A stretch of 54,470 bases of DNA from Balneolaceae bacterium (lineage in GTDB: Bacteria; Bacteroidota; Rhodothermia; Balneolales; Balneolaceae): contig SLKI01000034.1 of assembly GCA_007134695.1 (NCBI GenBank), positions 1-54,470 of the forward strand. Reading direction: 5' to 3'. The notes beneath the pieces were generated by a model, which saw only the letters and a program-made list of their open reading frames with translations, had not been told where the DNA came from and did no database searches. Made by a program: the position numbers and the translations under genes. This document shows positions 26,294 through 33,123 of this stretch, piece after piece; the stretch's first letter is position 1; each line of letters opens with the position of its first letter.

Positions 26294-27592
26294 TCAGGCG
26301 TAGATTCCCCGCATTTTCAGCGTCGTGGCCACTTTGTCGATTGCATATACATAGGCGGCCTGACGCAAGGTAATATCGTGTTCTTCGCTGACCTTGTAAA
26401 TATTGTCGAATGCATCCCGCATCATGCGGTTTAAACGCCTGTTGACACGCTCTTCGGTCCAGAAGTAGCCTTGTCTGTCCTGAACCCACTCGAAGTAGGA
26501 TACGGTAACCCCGCCGGCGTTGGCCAGGATGTCGGGGATCACCATAATCTCCTTCTCTTCCAGAATATTGTCGGCATTGGCGGTGATGGGGCCGTTGGCG
26601 CCTTCGGCGATGATCCGGGCATTGATGTCGGCAGCGTTTTTCCGATTGATCTGGTCTTCTTTGGCTGCCGGGATGAGGACATCGCACTTCAGTTTCAGCA
26701 GCTCCTCATTTGTAATTTTATCGCCGCCCGGAAAGCCTTCGAGCGGTTTACGGCCGTTTGCGGTGTACTCGATTGCAGCCGGTATATCGATTCCATTGCT
26801 GTTGTAAAGGCCACCGCTCACATCGCTGATTGCAACGATTTTAGCACCCTGTTCGTAGAGCAGCCTGGCCGAAACGGACCCCACGTTTCCGAATCCCTGG
26901 ACGGCTACACTGACCTTATTGGGCATCCGGCCCTCTTTGCTCAACGCGGCCAATACAGTGGTAACCACCCCGCGGCCGGTCGCCTCTTTTCGGCCTTTTG
27001 AACCGCCGAGAATAATCGGCTTGCCGGTAACGACTGCCGTTTCGGTTTTTTGTGAATTCATACTGTAGGTGTCCATAATCCAGGTCATCACCTGCTCATT
27101 GGTATTCATGTCGGGAGCAGGGATATCCCGGTCGGGTCCGAAAATGCCAAGCATACTTGCAGTATAGCGACGGGTCAGCCGCTCGAGTTCGCGGTCGGAA
27201 AATTCGCTCGGATTGCACCGGACACCTCCCTTGGCGCCGCCGAAGGGGACATTGACGACAGCACACTTCCAGGTCATCCAGGCAGCAAGAGCTTTGACCT
27301 CTTCGAGTGTGACATCGGGTGAGTATCGAATTCCGCCTTTCGAAGGGCCGAGTACGTTGTCATGGATCACCCTGTAACCTTCGTAGACTTCAATGTCGCC
27401 ATTGTCGCGTACCAGCGGTACCGATACCGTAACCTGCTTTTCGGGGCTGGCGAGAAAGTGGAACATCCCTTCATCCAGATTGAGAATTTCGGCGGCAAAA
27501 CGAAACCGCTGCATCATCGATTCAAACGGAGATTCCTGGTCGAGCTTGGGTCCGGGTTCCTTGTAGTAGCCGGTCGTGTAGTGATTGATCAT
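26294..27592 (-). CDS. gdhA: glutamate dehydrogenase (Glu/Leu/Phe/Val dehydrogenase family)
   Basis: 432 residues, the length of class I-small hexameric GDHs. The substrate region GGIRYSPDVTLEEVKALA, the catalytic-Lys motif PFGGAKGGV and the Rossmann motif VQGFGNVGS are intact, and EANGPITANAD-like residues (EGANGPITANAD) follow. It interconverts glutamate with 2-oxoglutarate and ammonium. Cofactor preference is not obvious. The 292 bases before it are shared with the divergent HNH gene and hold a 16-base direct repeat. Confidence 0.94.
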   Translation of the reverse strand: MINHYTTGYYKEPGPKLDQESPFESMMQRFRFAAEILNLDEGMFHFLASPEKQVTVSVPLVRDNGDIEVYEGYRVIHDNVLGPSKGGIRYSPDVTLEEVKALAAWMTWKCAVVNVPFGGAKGGVRCNPSEFSDRELERLTRRYTASMLGIFGPDRDIPAPDMNTNEQVMTWIMDTYSMNSQKTETAVVTGKPIILGGSKGRKEATGRGVVTTVLAALSKEGRMPNKVSVAVQGFGNVGSVSARLLYEQGAKIVAISDVSGGLYNSNGIDIPAAIEYTANGRKPLEGFPGGDKITNEELLKLKCDVLIPAAKEDQINRKNAADINARIIAEGANGPITANADNILEEKEIMVIPDILANAGGVTVSYFEWVQDRQGYFWTEERVNRRLNRMMRDAFDNIYKVSEEHDITLRQAAYVYAIDKVATTLKMRGIYA

Positions 27593-27677
27593 ACCTCTGC
27601 AGATTGGATTTGCCTGGGGGAGTTGGTAGCGCTTACAAAGCCTCCTTGCAACACGTTCTGATTTTATTTTCTCTTAA

Positions 27678-27769
27678 AATAGGGGCTTTTTAAGAATAGG
27701 TGAAATGGAATTTGAGAAAGTTTGAAGTTGAATTTTTTACCAAAAAAAGCCATAATAGGGGCTGTTTAA
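27678..27769. repeat. 16-bp direct repeat in the gdhA/HNH divergent spacer
   Basis: AATAGGGGCTTTTTAA (27678-27693) and AATAGGGGCTGTTTAA (27754-27769) differ at one base and lie 76 bases apart, 85 and 115 bases from the two start codons. Placement in a divergent promoter region suggests a regulator-binding pair, but no regulator is identifiable. Confidence 0.5.
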
Positions 27770-27884
27770 ACCCGTTTGACAGATTATGATGAATTCGGGG
27801 AATACGGAATTGCTTGTGAGACAAGTTTACATTGATTGAGAAATCCGGCTTCCGGAGTAACCCATTATCAAATCTGAACCATTT

Positions 27885-28385
27885 ATGGATGGCAGTGTAC
27901 TTGTATTAAATCAGGATTACCAACCGTTGAGCATCTGCTCGGTGCCGCGGTCTGTCAAGCTCCTGTTTATGGAGAAAGCGGAGCTGCTCCATGAAGATCC
28001 CACCCGCAAGATTCGGACGGTAGATGACCAGTTCGACTATCCTTCGGTCATTCGATTGAGGCGATTTATCAATATTCCCTACACAAGGATTGTCCTCTCC
28101 AGAAAGAACGTTATGAAACGGGACCGTCATGCGTGCCAATACTGCGGCACCAAGTCGGACCTGACGCTCGATCATGTGTTACCGAAAAGCCGCGGCGGCC
28201 GGGACAGTTGGGAAAACCTGGTGACCGCCTGTACACGGTGTAACGTCAAAAAAGGAAACCGGACTCCCGACGAGGCGAAGATGCCGCTCAAGAGAAAGCC
28301 GTTCCGTCCGATCCATATCACCTTTTTCCGGGATATCCTGGGTGGTGTCCAGGAGGACTGGAAGCCCTATCTCTACATGCAGTAG
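27885..28385 (+). CDS. HNH endonuclease family protein
   Basis: 166 residues. The HNH/zinc core is CQYCGTKSDLTLDHVLPKSRGG ... WENLVTACTRCNVKKGNRTP: two CxxC pairs and the DH..N..H-type nuclease centre. The N-terminus VLVLNQDYQPLSICSVPRSV is typical of the short stand-alone HNH proteins conserved in Bacteroidota and cyanobacteria chromosomes. Cellular role is not established; it is not next to a restriction or phage gene here. Confidence 0.88.
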   Translation: MDGSVLVLNQDYQPLSICSVPRSVKLLFMEKAELLHEDPTRKIRTVDDQFDYPSVIRLRRFINIPYTRIVLSRKNVMKRDRHACQYCGTKSDLTLDHVLPKSRGGRDSWENLVTACTRCNVKKGNRTPDEAKMPLKRKPFRPIHITFFRDILGGVQEDWKPYLYMQ

Positions 28386-28469
28386 AACTGCAGGGGACAG
28401 TATCATCGGATTGCTGACGATGCCTGCCCGCTTTGGTCAAGTCAGGTAAAAGTAGAAAATAAAGTAGTG

Positions 28470-28561
28470 GTAATAATCAATTTGCTTTTATTTGCTTGGA
28501 TTATTACTCTGAATATGAGGTAGGGGCAAGTAGTGATGAAGCAAGTCATTAACGCTACTTG
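28470..28561. promoter_or_regulatory. two dyads upstream of the solo LuxR-type gene
   Basis: The 279-base spacer before the LuxR-type gene contains GTAATAATC (28470-28478) with its reverse complement GATTATTAC (28499-28507), then CAAGTAG (28527-28533) with CTACTTG (28555-28561). Both could be operators or RNA stems. The first lies 84 bases after the HNH stop and might instead be a terminator, but it has no T-run. Nothing else stands out in this spacer. Confidence 0.4.
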
Positions 28562-28664
28562 ACAATATCGGCAGGGATTCGATTCAGATATCAATCTTAT
28601 CGAGTTACCAATGCATTAGCGGTTTCAGGGTTAAACTCAAATCAGTAACCCAACATGAACCGTA

Positions 28665-28928
28665 ATGAGAGATTCAGGACATAAAGAAAATTCGTCGGGA
28701 AGCCATTCGGAATTTCTGAGTGCGCTTATGGAACTGACTCCGGTAGAGTGCAGCGTACTGGAGTTAACTGGCAAAGGGAATTCCGCAAAGGAAATTGCAG
28801 ATAAGCTGGGCATGTCGATCCATACCGTTCACTCGCACTGGAAGAATGTCAGGAAGAAATTGGGCCTTCGAGGGTACGGAGCGCTAAAGGATTGGTGGAG
28901 AGACAATTGCCCTGAATGGGAGAAATAA
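28665..28928 (+). CDS. stand-alone LuxR/GerE-type HTH DNA-binding protein
   Basis: 87 residues, almost entirely a LuxR-family HTH (LTPVECSVLELTGKGNSAKEIADKL ... SIHTVHSHWKNVRKKLGL). There is no receiver, autoinducer or other sensor domain. It resembles the output domain of the NarL-type regulator at 52785 (ELTGKG..KDIAQKL). Its stop codon is followed within 3 bases by the first copy of the 35-base palindromic element, so it heads the peptide/propeller region and is a natural candidate for its regulator. Alternatively it is a truncated response regulator. Base composition here begins to drift to AT-rich. Confidence 0.8.
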   Translation: MRDSGHKENSSGSHSEFLSALMELTPVECSVLELTGKGNSAKEIADKLGMSIHTVHSHWKNVRKKLGLRGYGALKDWWRDNCPEWEK

Positions 28929-28930
28929 AA

Positions 28931-28965
28931 TGGTGAAAATAATACCCACTTTGTGGGGATTGACA
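28931..28965 (+). promoter_or_regulatory. 35-base palindromic element, copy 1
   Basis: Matches 32574-32608 at 33 of 35 bases. The core is an imperfect palindrome at 28941-28961, AATACCCAC / TTT / GTGGGGATT (one A-G mismatch), running into TTGACA at 28960-28965. It ends 67 bases before the ATG of the first Cys-rich peptide. In the other copy the inner pair is T-A (CCCAT/ATGGG) instead of C-G (CCCAC/GTGGG), so symmetry is kept. Candidate operator or RNA hairpin. Reading on in the LuxR frame past its stop gives GENNTHFVGID, like copy 2, so a coding origin is not excluded. Confidence 0.65.
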
Positions 28966-29032
28966 ACTTGGGCTTTTATATGCAAAATGGATTTGCAACT
29001 ATAATTATAATTGATAAATTGTGAGGCAATTT

Positions 29033-29310
29033 ATGTTTCTTAAAAAAGCATCTCTAACATTAATATTTTTGTTTTTTTGATGTTTAGTGGTTTTCAAGTA
29101 ACAACTACAAATAACTTGAAGCTTAATGAAAAATCGTTCACTCCTTGCACTTCTTTAGTGATTGCAGGAAGTAACATGATAACCTGCCACTCTTCTGCGA
29201 GAAAATGGAAGATTTGGAGATCATACACAGAATGCAGCACTTGTACATCGAGGACTGGAGAAGGAGAAGATCCGGGCCAATGTGCGCCTAGTAACCCGGG
29301 TCAAGACTGA
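29033..29310 (+). CDS. small exported Cys-rich peptide, frame broken at a T7 run
   Basis: ATG 29033 (TGAGG 8 bases upstream) reads MFLKKASLTLIFLFF and stops at TGA 29078-29080, right after seven Ts (29072-29078). A -1 shift there continues as LMFSGFQVTTTNN and onward to 29308-29310, restoring a textbook signal peptide and a 92-residue precursor. The mature part has five Cys (TPC, ITC, TEC, STC, GQC), including CxxC. Size, cysteines and the downstream 6-bladed propeller recall the NVEALA-type exported peptides of Bacteroidota; that assignment is tentative. The break may be a real mutation, transcriptional slippage, or a homopolymer sequencing error. Confidence 0.55.
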
Positions 29311-29376
29311 GGATTCTTAAGTAACATCAGGAAGGAATAAGCTTCGGCTCCGTTCCCGTAAATTATAGAAATAAAT

Positions 29377-30450
29377 ATGGCTCAATATAAATGGTTCTGT
29401 CTCATCATTGTTGCCATACTGCTCTCATCCTGCAGTGAAGGTTTGGAATTCACCTATACCGGTTCGTTTCCAGATGCTGAAGAACTGCAGGGTGAGAGGA
29501 TATTGGAACAAGAGTTTAGTAATCTAACTATTTTATCGGCAGATTCGGTTATTGTTCTGACAAAAATGAGGCCGCCTTATTTCAAGGTCATTGATACGGA
29601 TTTCAATCTCCTTGCCGAATTTGGTGAATCTGGCGAAGGGCCCGGTGAAATGAATGAACTGCCATATCTATTAGACATTTATAGGGACTCCGATAGGATT
29701 TTGGGCCTCATTTACCTGAATGATAGACATCAATTTATGACGATTGACATTTCAGCATCCACGGATCTTGGTGAAACCGTAGTAGCACGGTCAGGACGAC
29801 TGCCGTCATCGTTAATGAGCACCCAGTTTCAATTTCTGCACCCGGATGGAGAGAGGTTGATCGGAATTTATGATGACAGGTTTAATCGACAACTTGACGA
29901 GAGACGTGGTGTATATATTCTTGAACCGGAGGAAGGGGAGTATCAACTGGTCGAGCTTCACAATCTTTCGATCTTTCCATTCGATACGATGGCGGAGACT
30001 AATCTAAACGCTAAAGTTCCGGCAATTTCCCAGGAGCGGGAAAAAGCTGTTATGGCAGGAAGATTCTACCCGACCATCGAGATAATCGATCTCAATTCAA
30101 ATGAAGTTGTCCAGAAATATAGTATCGTTGAACAGCTTCCGGCGGCTGAATTCGGATTGGAGGAATTTCAGTTGGGTGAAGTGATGACCTACTACAATTT
30201 TGTTGCTGCAACAGAAGAGTATATATTTTTGCTGTACGAGGGTGTTGAAAACCGTTTACTCGAAAACCCACAGAAGAAATGGATTCAGGTTCTCGACTGG
30301 CAAGGCACTCCTGTACACCAGTTTCTAATACCGGAAGAGTATGATATTCATCGATTTACATTAGATATCGATTCCGATCGAATCTTCGCGATCAGTCATA
30401 CCCAGGATGCTATCTATTCTTTTAACCTCCCCTCAGGCTGGAGGGAGTAA
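29377..30450 (+). CDS. 6-bladed beta-propeller lipoprotein
   Basis: 357 residues with an SPase II signal (WFCLIIVAILLSSC) and no positively charged +2 retention signal (CSEG). The mature region shows the repeated strand pattern of Bacteroidota 6-bladed beta-propellers (BF3164/DUF4934-like), including the hallmark GESGEGPGEMNELPYL loop, shared in form with the two other propellers here (GRGPGEY, GRGPGEF). Function of the family is unknown; surface or periplasmic ligand binding is usually supposed. It is 66 bases after the small Cys-rich peptide and 21 bases before the next gene, so a three-gene transcript is likely. Confidence 0.8.
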   Translation: MAQYKWFCLIIVAILLSSCSEGLEFTYTGSFPDAEELQGERILEQEFSNLTILSADSVIVLTKMRPPYFKVIDTDFNLLAEFGESGEGPGEMNELPYLLDIYRDSDRILGLIYLNDRHQFMTIDISASTDLGETVVARSGRLPSSLMSTQFQFLHPDGERLIGIYDDRFNRQLDERRGVYILEPEEGEYQLVELHNLSIFPFDTMAETNLNAKVPAISQEREKAVMAGRFYPTIEIIDLNSNEVVQKYSIVEQLPAAEFGLEEFQLGEVMTYYNFVAATEEYIFLLYEGVENRLLENPQKKWIQVLDWQGTPVHQFLIPEEYDIHRFTLDIDSDRIFAISHTQDAIYSFNLPSGWRE

Positions 30451-30471
30451 AAAAGTTCATCAATTTCGAAA

Positions 30472-31029
30472 ATGAAAAACTCAAAGAATAGTACACTCAT
30501 TTATACGCTGCTTTTCATGTTGATGTTTACCCAGGTTTCCTTCGGTCAGGAAGCAGTTCAGACAAGAACCACCGACTGGTATACTATCGAAATTCCGGAG
30601 ACCTGGACCATTTCATCCCAAGGCAGCGAGCACGCCGCACATTTTCCAAGGGAATCGATCTTTGGGACGCAGCTCTTCAGAGACTATTTCTGGACTCCAG
30701 CCGAAGAGGGGGAAGAGTTGGTAGTTCAGTTTTCAATTGATACGTATGAAACCGATTATGAAGAAGTGTTACAGTTTTACAGGGAGAGCAATCCGATGGA
30801 AGAAAATCCGTTTGAGCTCAATAGCCTGACCGGTGTGGAAATAAGGAACTCGGGAGATTTGGAATTTGATGATGGAACTATTGTTGAGTCGTTCAGAACT
30901 AAATGGATTCTGCAGGGCGATAATCTGGTTTATTTGATCCAATTCAGTTCTACAGAAAAACAGTACGAATCCTATCACCATCTGGCCGATTCGATGGTTC
31001 GATCGTTCAGGGAGCACAGTTCGCAGTAA
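30472..31029 (+). CDS. exported PsbP/DUF1795-like protein
   Basis: 185 residues, signal peptide (TLLFMLMFTQVSFG|QE), then a single alpha/beta domain starting WYTIEIPETWTI and ending ADSMVRSFREH. The opening 'IP..W' strand, the central YETDYEEVLQFY helix and the closing SFR helix are the layout of the Mog1/PsbP-like fold (DcrB, DUF1795). No catalytic residues are expected. It follows the propeller gene by 21 bases and is probably in the same operon. Specific function unknown. Confidence 0.65.
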   Translation: MKNSKNSTLIYTLLFMLMFTQVSFGQEAVQTRTTDWYTIEIPETWTISSQGSEHAAHFPRESIFGTQLFRDYFWTPAEEGEELVVQFSIDTYETDYEEVLQFYRESNPMEENPFELNSLTGVEIRNSGDLEFDDGTIVESFRTKWILQGDNLVYLIQFSSTEKQYESYHHLADSMVRSFREHSSQ

Positions 31030-31120
31030 CTTTAAAGTGAGGCCTCCGGGTCTTCTGCAGATGATTTTACAAAAAAGTTGAATTTGAGGTTGCATTCTGG
31101 CATTTAATAAATGATAAAAT

Positions 31121-31133
31121 CATACCCGGTATG
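31121..31133. promoter_or_regulatory. CATACCCGGTATG dyad before the second propeller gene
   Basis: Six-base arms CATACC/GGTATG around one C, extended by AAAAT on the left and ATTTT on the right with a one-base offset. It ends 68 bases before the ATG at 31202, almost the same distance as the 35-base elements keep from their peptide genes, and shares ATACCC with them. The sequence otherwise differs, so kinship is uncertain. Confidence 0.4.
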
Positions 31134-31201
31134 TATTTTGGAGCTGGGCCCTAAAACCTGGACCAGTAAAAAAACTTATCTATCCCTATTTTCACTCAGG
31201 A

Positions 31202-32458
31202 ATGAACTCTTCTTTTATTACAGTCGCGGGAAAATCAACTAAGGAAGAGAGGACTGTGAACCATTCGACTTTTTTCTATAGTGGCTTTGCCTTATTGTTC
31301 TTGGTTTGGGGATGCAATACCGAAGATCAACCTTCACCGGAATTAAGTGAAACAGATCGGGAAGCATGGACATTGCACCAAGAAAAGCTCGATCAGATAA
31401 CAGCCTATTCGGTTCGTCCCGACCAGGCTGCAGAATATCCGATCTCCGATTGGCTTCGTGAGGTCCGTTACGTCGCTCTGGACCTGCCCGGAGAGCTTAT
31501 TTTGCGGGAAGTTCGTCAGATTCATGTGGACGAATCTTCAATATATATTCGCGATGAGGGTTTAGGTGGGGGACATTCAAGATTTTTTAGTTTCGATCGC
31601 GACGGCCAGTTCAACTATATGATCGACGAACCGGGCCGGGGACCGGGAGAGTACGACAGGGTCTATGATTTTGCTGTTACCGAATCACATCTAATAATTT
31701 CGACAAACATCAATTTTCTGTTTTTCGACAAACAGTCCGGGGAGTTTATTCGCAGTGAAGAGCTACCGAGGAATTTTTCCGTACAAATTTTTGAAATGTT
31801 AGATGAGCAGACGCTTGTCAGTGAAGCTGGTCGTACGTTGCATAACAGAAGCCGAAACCTGGTTCAAATCTATGACTTTGAGCAACAGGAACTTCTCCAC
31901 CAGGCAGTTCCGTTTCAAAATCATGCACTGAAAGGAGGGCATACCTATCGGTATCTTTTTAAAACCGGTGATACACTTTCGGTGATTCCGATGTATGAAC
32001 CTGTGGTCTACCGGGTAACTGGTGATGAAGGTGACTACTCGGTGAAGCCGGCTTATTCGTTCGATTTTGGAGACTTTTGGATCGACGAGGAGTTTCTTGC
32101 CGGCTCGTATGACAATCGGGACCGGTTCTTCCGCGATCAGGGGATGTACGTCCATACCCTCGATATCTTTGAGACCGAACAGGTGATCTATGTTCACTAC
32201 CGTCTGGAAGGCAGAGATTACATCTATTTTCATGATCTTCAATCCGGTCGATCTGCTGATATATCGTCATTTACCGACAACCGGATGGGCTGGCACGGCA
32301 CGCCTTTCACGACGGATGGGGACTGGATTGTCAACCTGGTGACACCGTTTGATGTTGAGGAATCGGGAGAGGAGCCCGTCGAAGAACTCCGCCGGATCCT
32401 TGAGCAAATCGATGATGAAGGGGATCCGATTCTGGTATTTGGCAAGTTTGGTCATTGA
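31202..32458 (+). CDS. 6-bladed beta-propeller lipoprotein
   Basis: 418 residues. The hydrophobic stretch FFYSGFALLFLVWGC gives an SPase II site (Cys38 from this start). ATG 31202 is preferred because it keeps the K/R-containing n-region; GTG at 31256, after AAGGAAGAGAGG, is the alternative but would leave a signal peptide with no positive charge. The mature protein has the family pattern: ISDWLREVRYVALD, the IRDEGLGGGHSRFFSFDRDG blade and the DEPGRGPGEYDRVYDF loop. C-terminal regions are acidic. It has no small peptide gene before it, unlike the other two propellers. Confidence 0.8.
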   Translation: MNSSFITVAGKSTKEERTVNHSTFFYSGFALLFLVWGCNTEDQPSPELSETDREAWTLHQEKLDQITAYSVRPDQAAEYPISDWLREVRYVALDLPGELILREVRQIHVDESSIYIRDEGLGGGHSRFFSFDRDGQFNYMIDEPGRGPGEYDRVYDFAVTESHLIISTNINFLFFDKQSGEFIRSEELPRNFSVQIFEMLDEQTLVSEAGRTLHNRSRNLVQIYDFEQQELLHQAVPFQNHALKGGHTYRYLFKTGDTLSVIPMYEPVVYRVTGDEGDYSVKPAYSFDFGDFWIDEEFLAGSYDNRDRFFRDQGMYVHTLDIFETEQVIYVHYRLEGRDYIYFHDLQSGRSADISSFTDNRMGWHGTPFTTDGDWIVNLVTPFDVEESGEEPVEELRRILEQIDDEGDPILVFGKFGH

Positions 32459-32553
32459 GAACCGTATGAGAGTGCGCACAGGCATCAAAATTTTTTGAAA
32501 AACGACCCTCTTTAGGCGTAAATCTATAAAACATTGATGGAAAAGGAGTTGTC

Positions 32554-32664
32554 ATGATTGTCAAGACTTCAACTGGTGAAAATAATACCCATTTTATGGG
32601 GATTGACAGTAAAGGTGAGAGGGTGTTATTTAAAATTGCAATGAAGTCAAAAAACAGTAAATAA
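32554..32664 (+). CDS. possible 36-residue peptide overlapping palindromic element copy 2
   Basis: ATG at 32554 is preceded by a good AAGGAG (32544-32549) and opens a 36-codon frame beginning MIVKTSTGENNTHFMGIDSK and ending 13 bases before the next small gene. The part TGENNTHFMGID lies in the 35-base element; copy 1 in the corresponding frame gives NGENNTHFVGID, ending 8 bases before its small gene. Its first five codons (MIVKT) are the same as those of the following gene. Leader peptide, real micropeptide or duplicated fragment cannot be told apart. Confidence 0.35.
   Translation: MIVKTSTGENNTHFMGIDSKGERVLFKIAMKSKNSK
32574..32608 (+). promoter_or_regulatory. 35-base palindromic element, copy 2
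   Basis: Same element as 28931-28965 with two substitutions, C to T and G to A, at paired positions of the dyad (CCCAT/ATGGG at the core, 32584-32604 overall). TTGACA follows at 32603-32608. It ends 69 bases before the ATG of the second Cys-rich peptide gene. If TTGACA acts as a -35 box, the palindrome centre lies near -44, the place for a class II activator; Bacteroidota-type sigma factors often do not use TTGACA, so this is only a suggestion. Confidence 0.65.
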
Positions 32665-32677
32665 TTGGAGGATTATT

Positions 32678-33004
32678 ATGATTGTAAAAACACATATTCT
32701 CTCAGTATCAATACTCATAGGCTTGTTTATAGTTTTAAATGGTATGAGTGAAATCTCGTCTATTGAGAATGCAGACGTTTCAATAGTGCAATTTGAATCT
32801 TTTGAAAATATTGCGCTTCAATGTGGATCGGAAGAGGTGGATGAATTATTATCCTTCAATCCATGTGATGATTTACTTTCTTCATGTGGTGAAGATAATC
32901 AGATATATTGTGGTCATATAGAAGTCAATGATCCTGATGGTTCCGATTACACTATTATTTGTAAAGGGTATGACGAAGAAGATGATGAAGTGGGAGAAGA
33001 TTAA
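32678..33004 (+). CDS. small exported Cys-rich acidic peptide
   Basis: 108 residues, start ATG after GGAGG. The N-terminus (ILSVSILIGLFIVLNGM) is a signal peptide. The mature region contains FESFENIALQCGSEE, faintly like the NVEALA motif, five Cys (LQC, NPC, SSC, YCG, IIC) and a very acidic tail. It follows the 35-base element by 69 bases and precedes a propeller gene, repeating the order seen at 28.9-30.4 kb. This copy has an uninterrupted frame. A 35-codon frame directly after its stop (33005-33112) is probably chance. DNA here is clearly AT-rich. Confidence 0.6.
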   Translation: MIVKTHILSVSILIGLFIVLNGMSEISSIENADVSIVQFESFENIALQCGSEEVDELLSFNPCDDLLSSCGEDNQIYCGHIEVNDPDGSDYTIICKGYDEEDDEVGED

Positions 33005-33123
33005 ATGTCAAAAAAGGTGAACATTATATATAGTACCAAGAGTTATTCAAAAAGAGCCTGTTACGCAAATTTATTAATTATTGAAATTGCCTCTTTATAT
33101 TGGGTTGCATAGAATTTTTAAAC

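Noticed and set aside
27776-27804. TTGACA-type promoter before the HNH gene
   Set aside because: No acceptable -10 hexamer at 16-18 bases, and this phylum's main sigma factor may not use TTGACA.
29072-29080. Canonical programmed -1 frameshift site
   Set aside because: The T7 run is slippery, but the codon phase (G TTT TTT TGA) does not fit the ideal X XXY YYZ heptamer and no downstream pseudoknot is obvious; mutation, slippage in transcription or sequencing error are as likely.
28931-32608. Composite transposon or integrative element bounded by the 35-base repeats
   Set aside because: No transposase, integrase or target-site duplication is seen, and each repeat sits at a fixed distance before a similar gene, which fits a regulatory or modular role better.
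33005-33112. 35-codon frame directly after the second Cys-rich peptide stop
   Set aside because: AT-rich sequence, no SD beyond chance, no signal peptide or similarity to anything; kept only as a remark.
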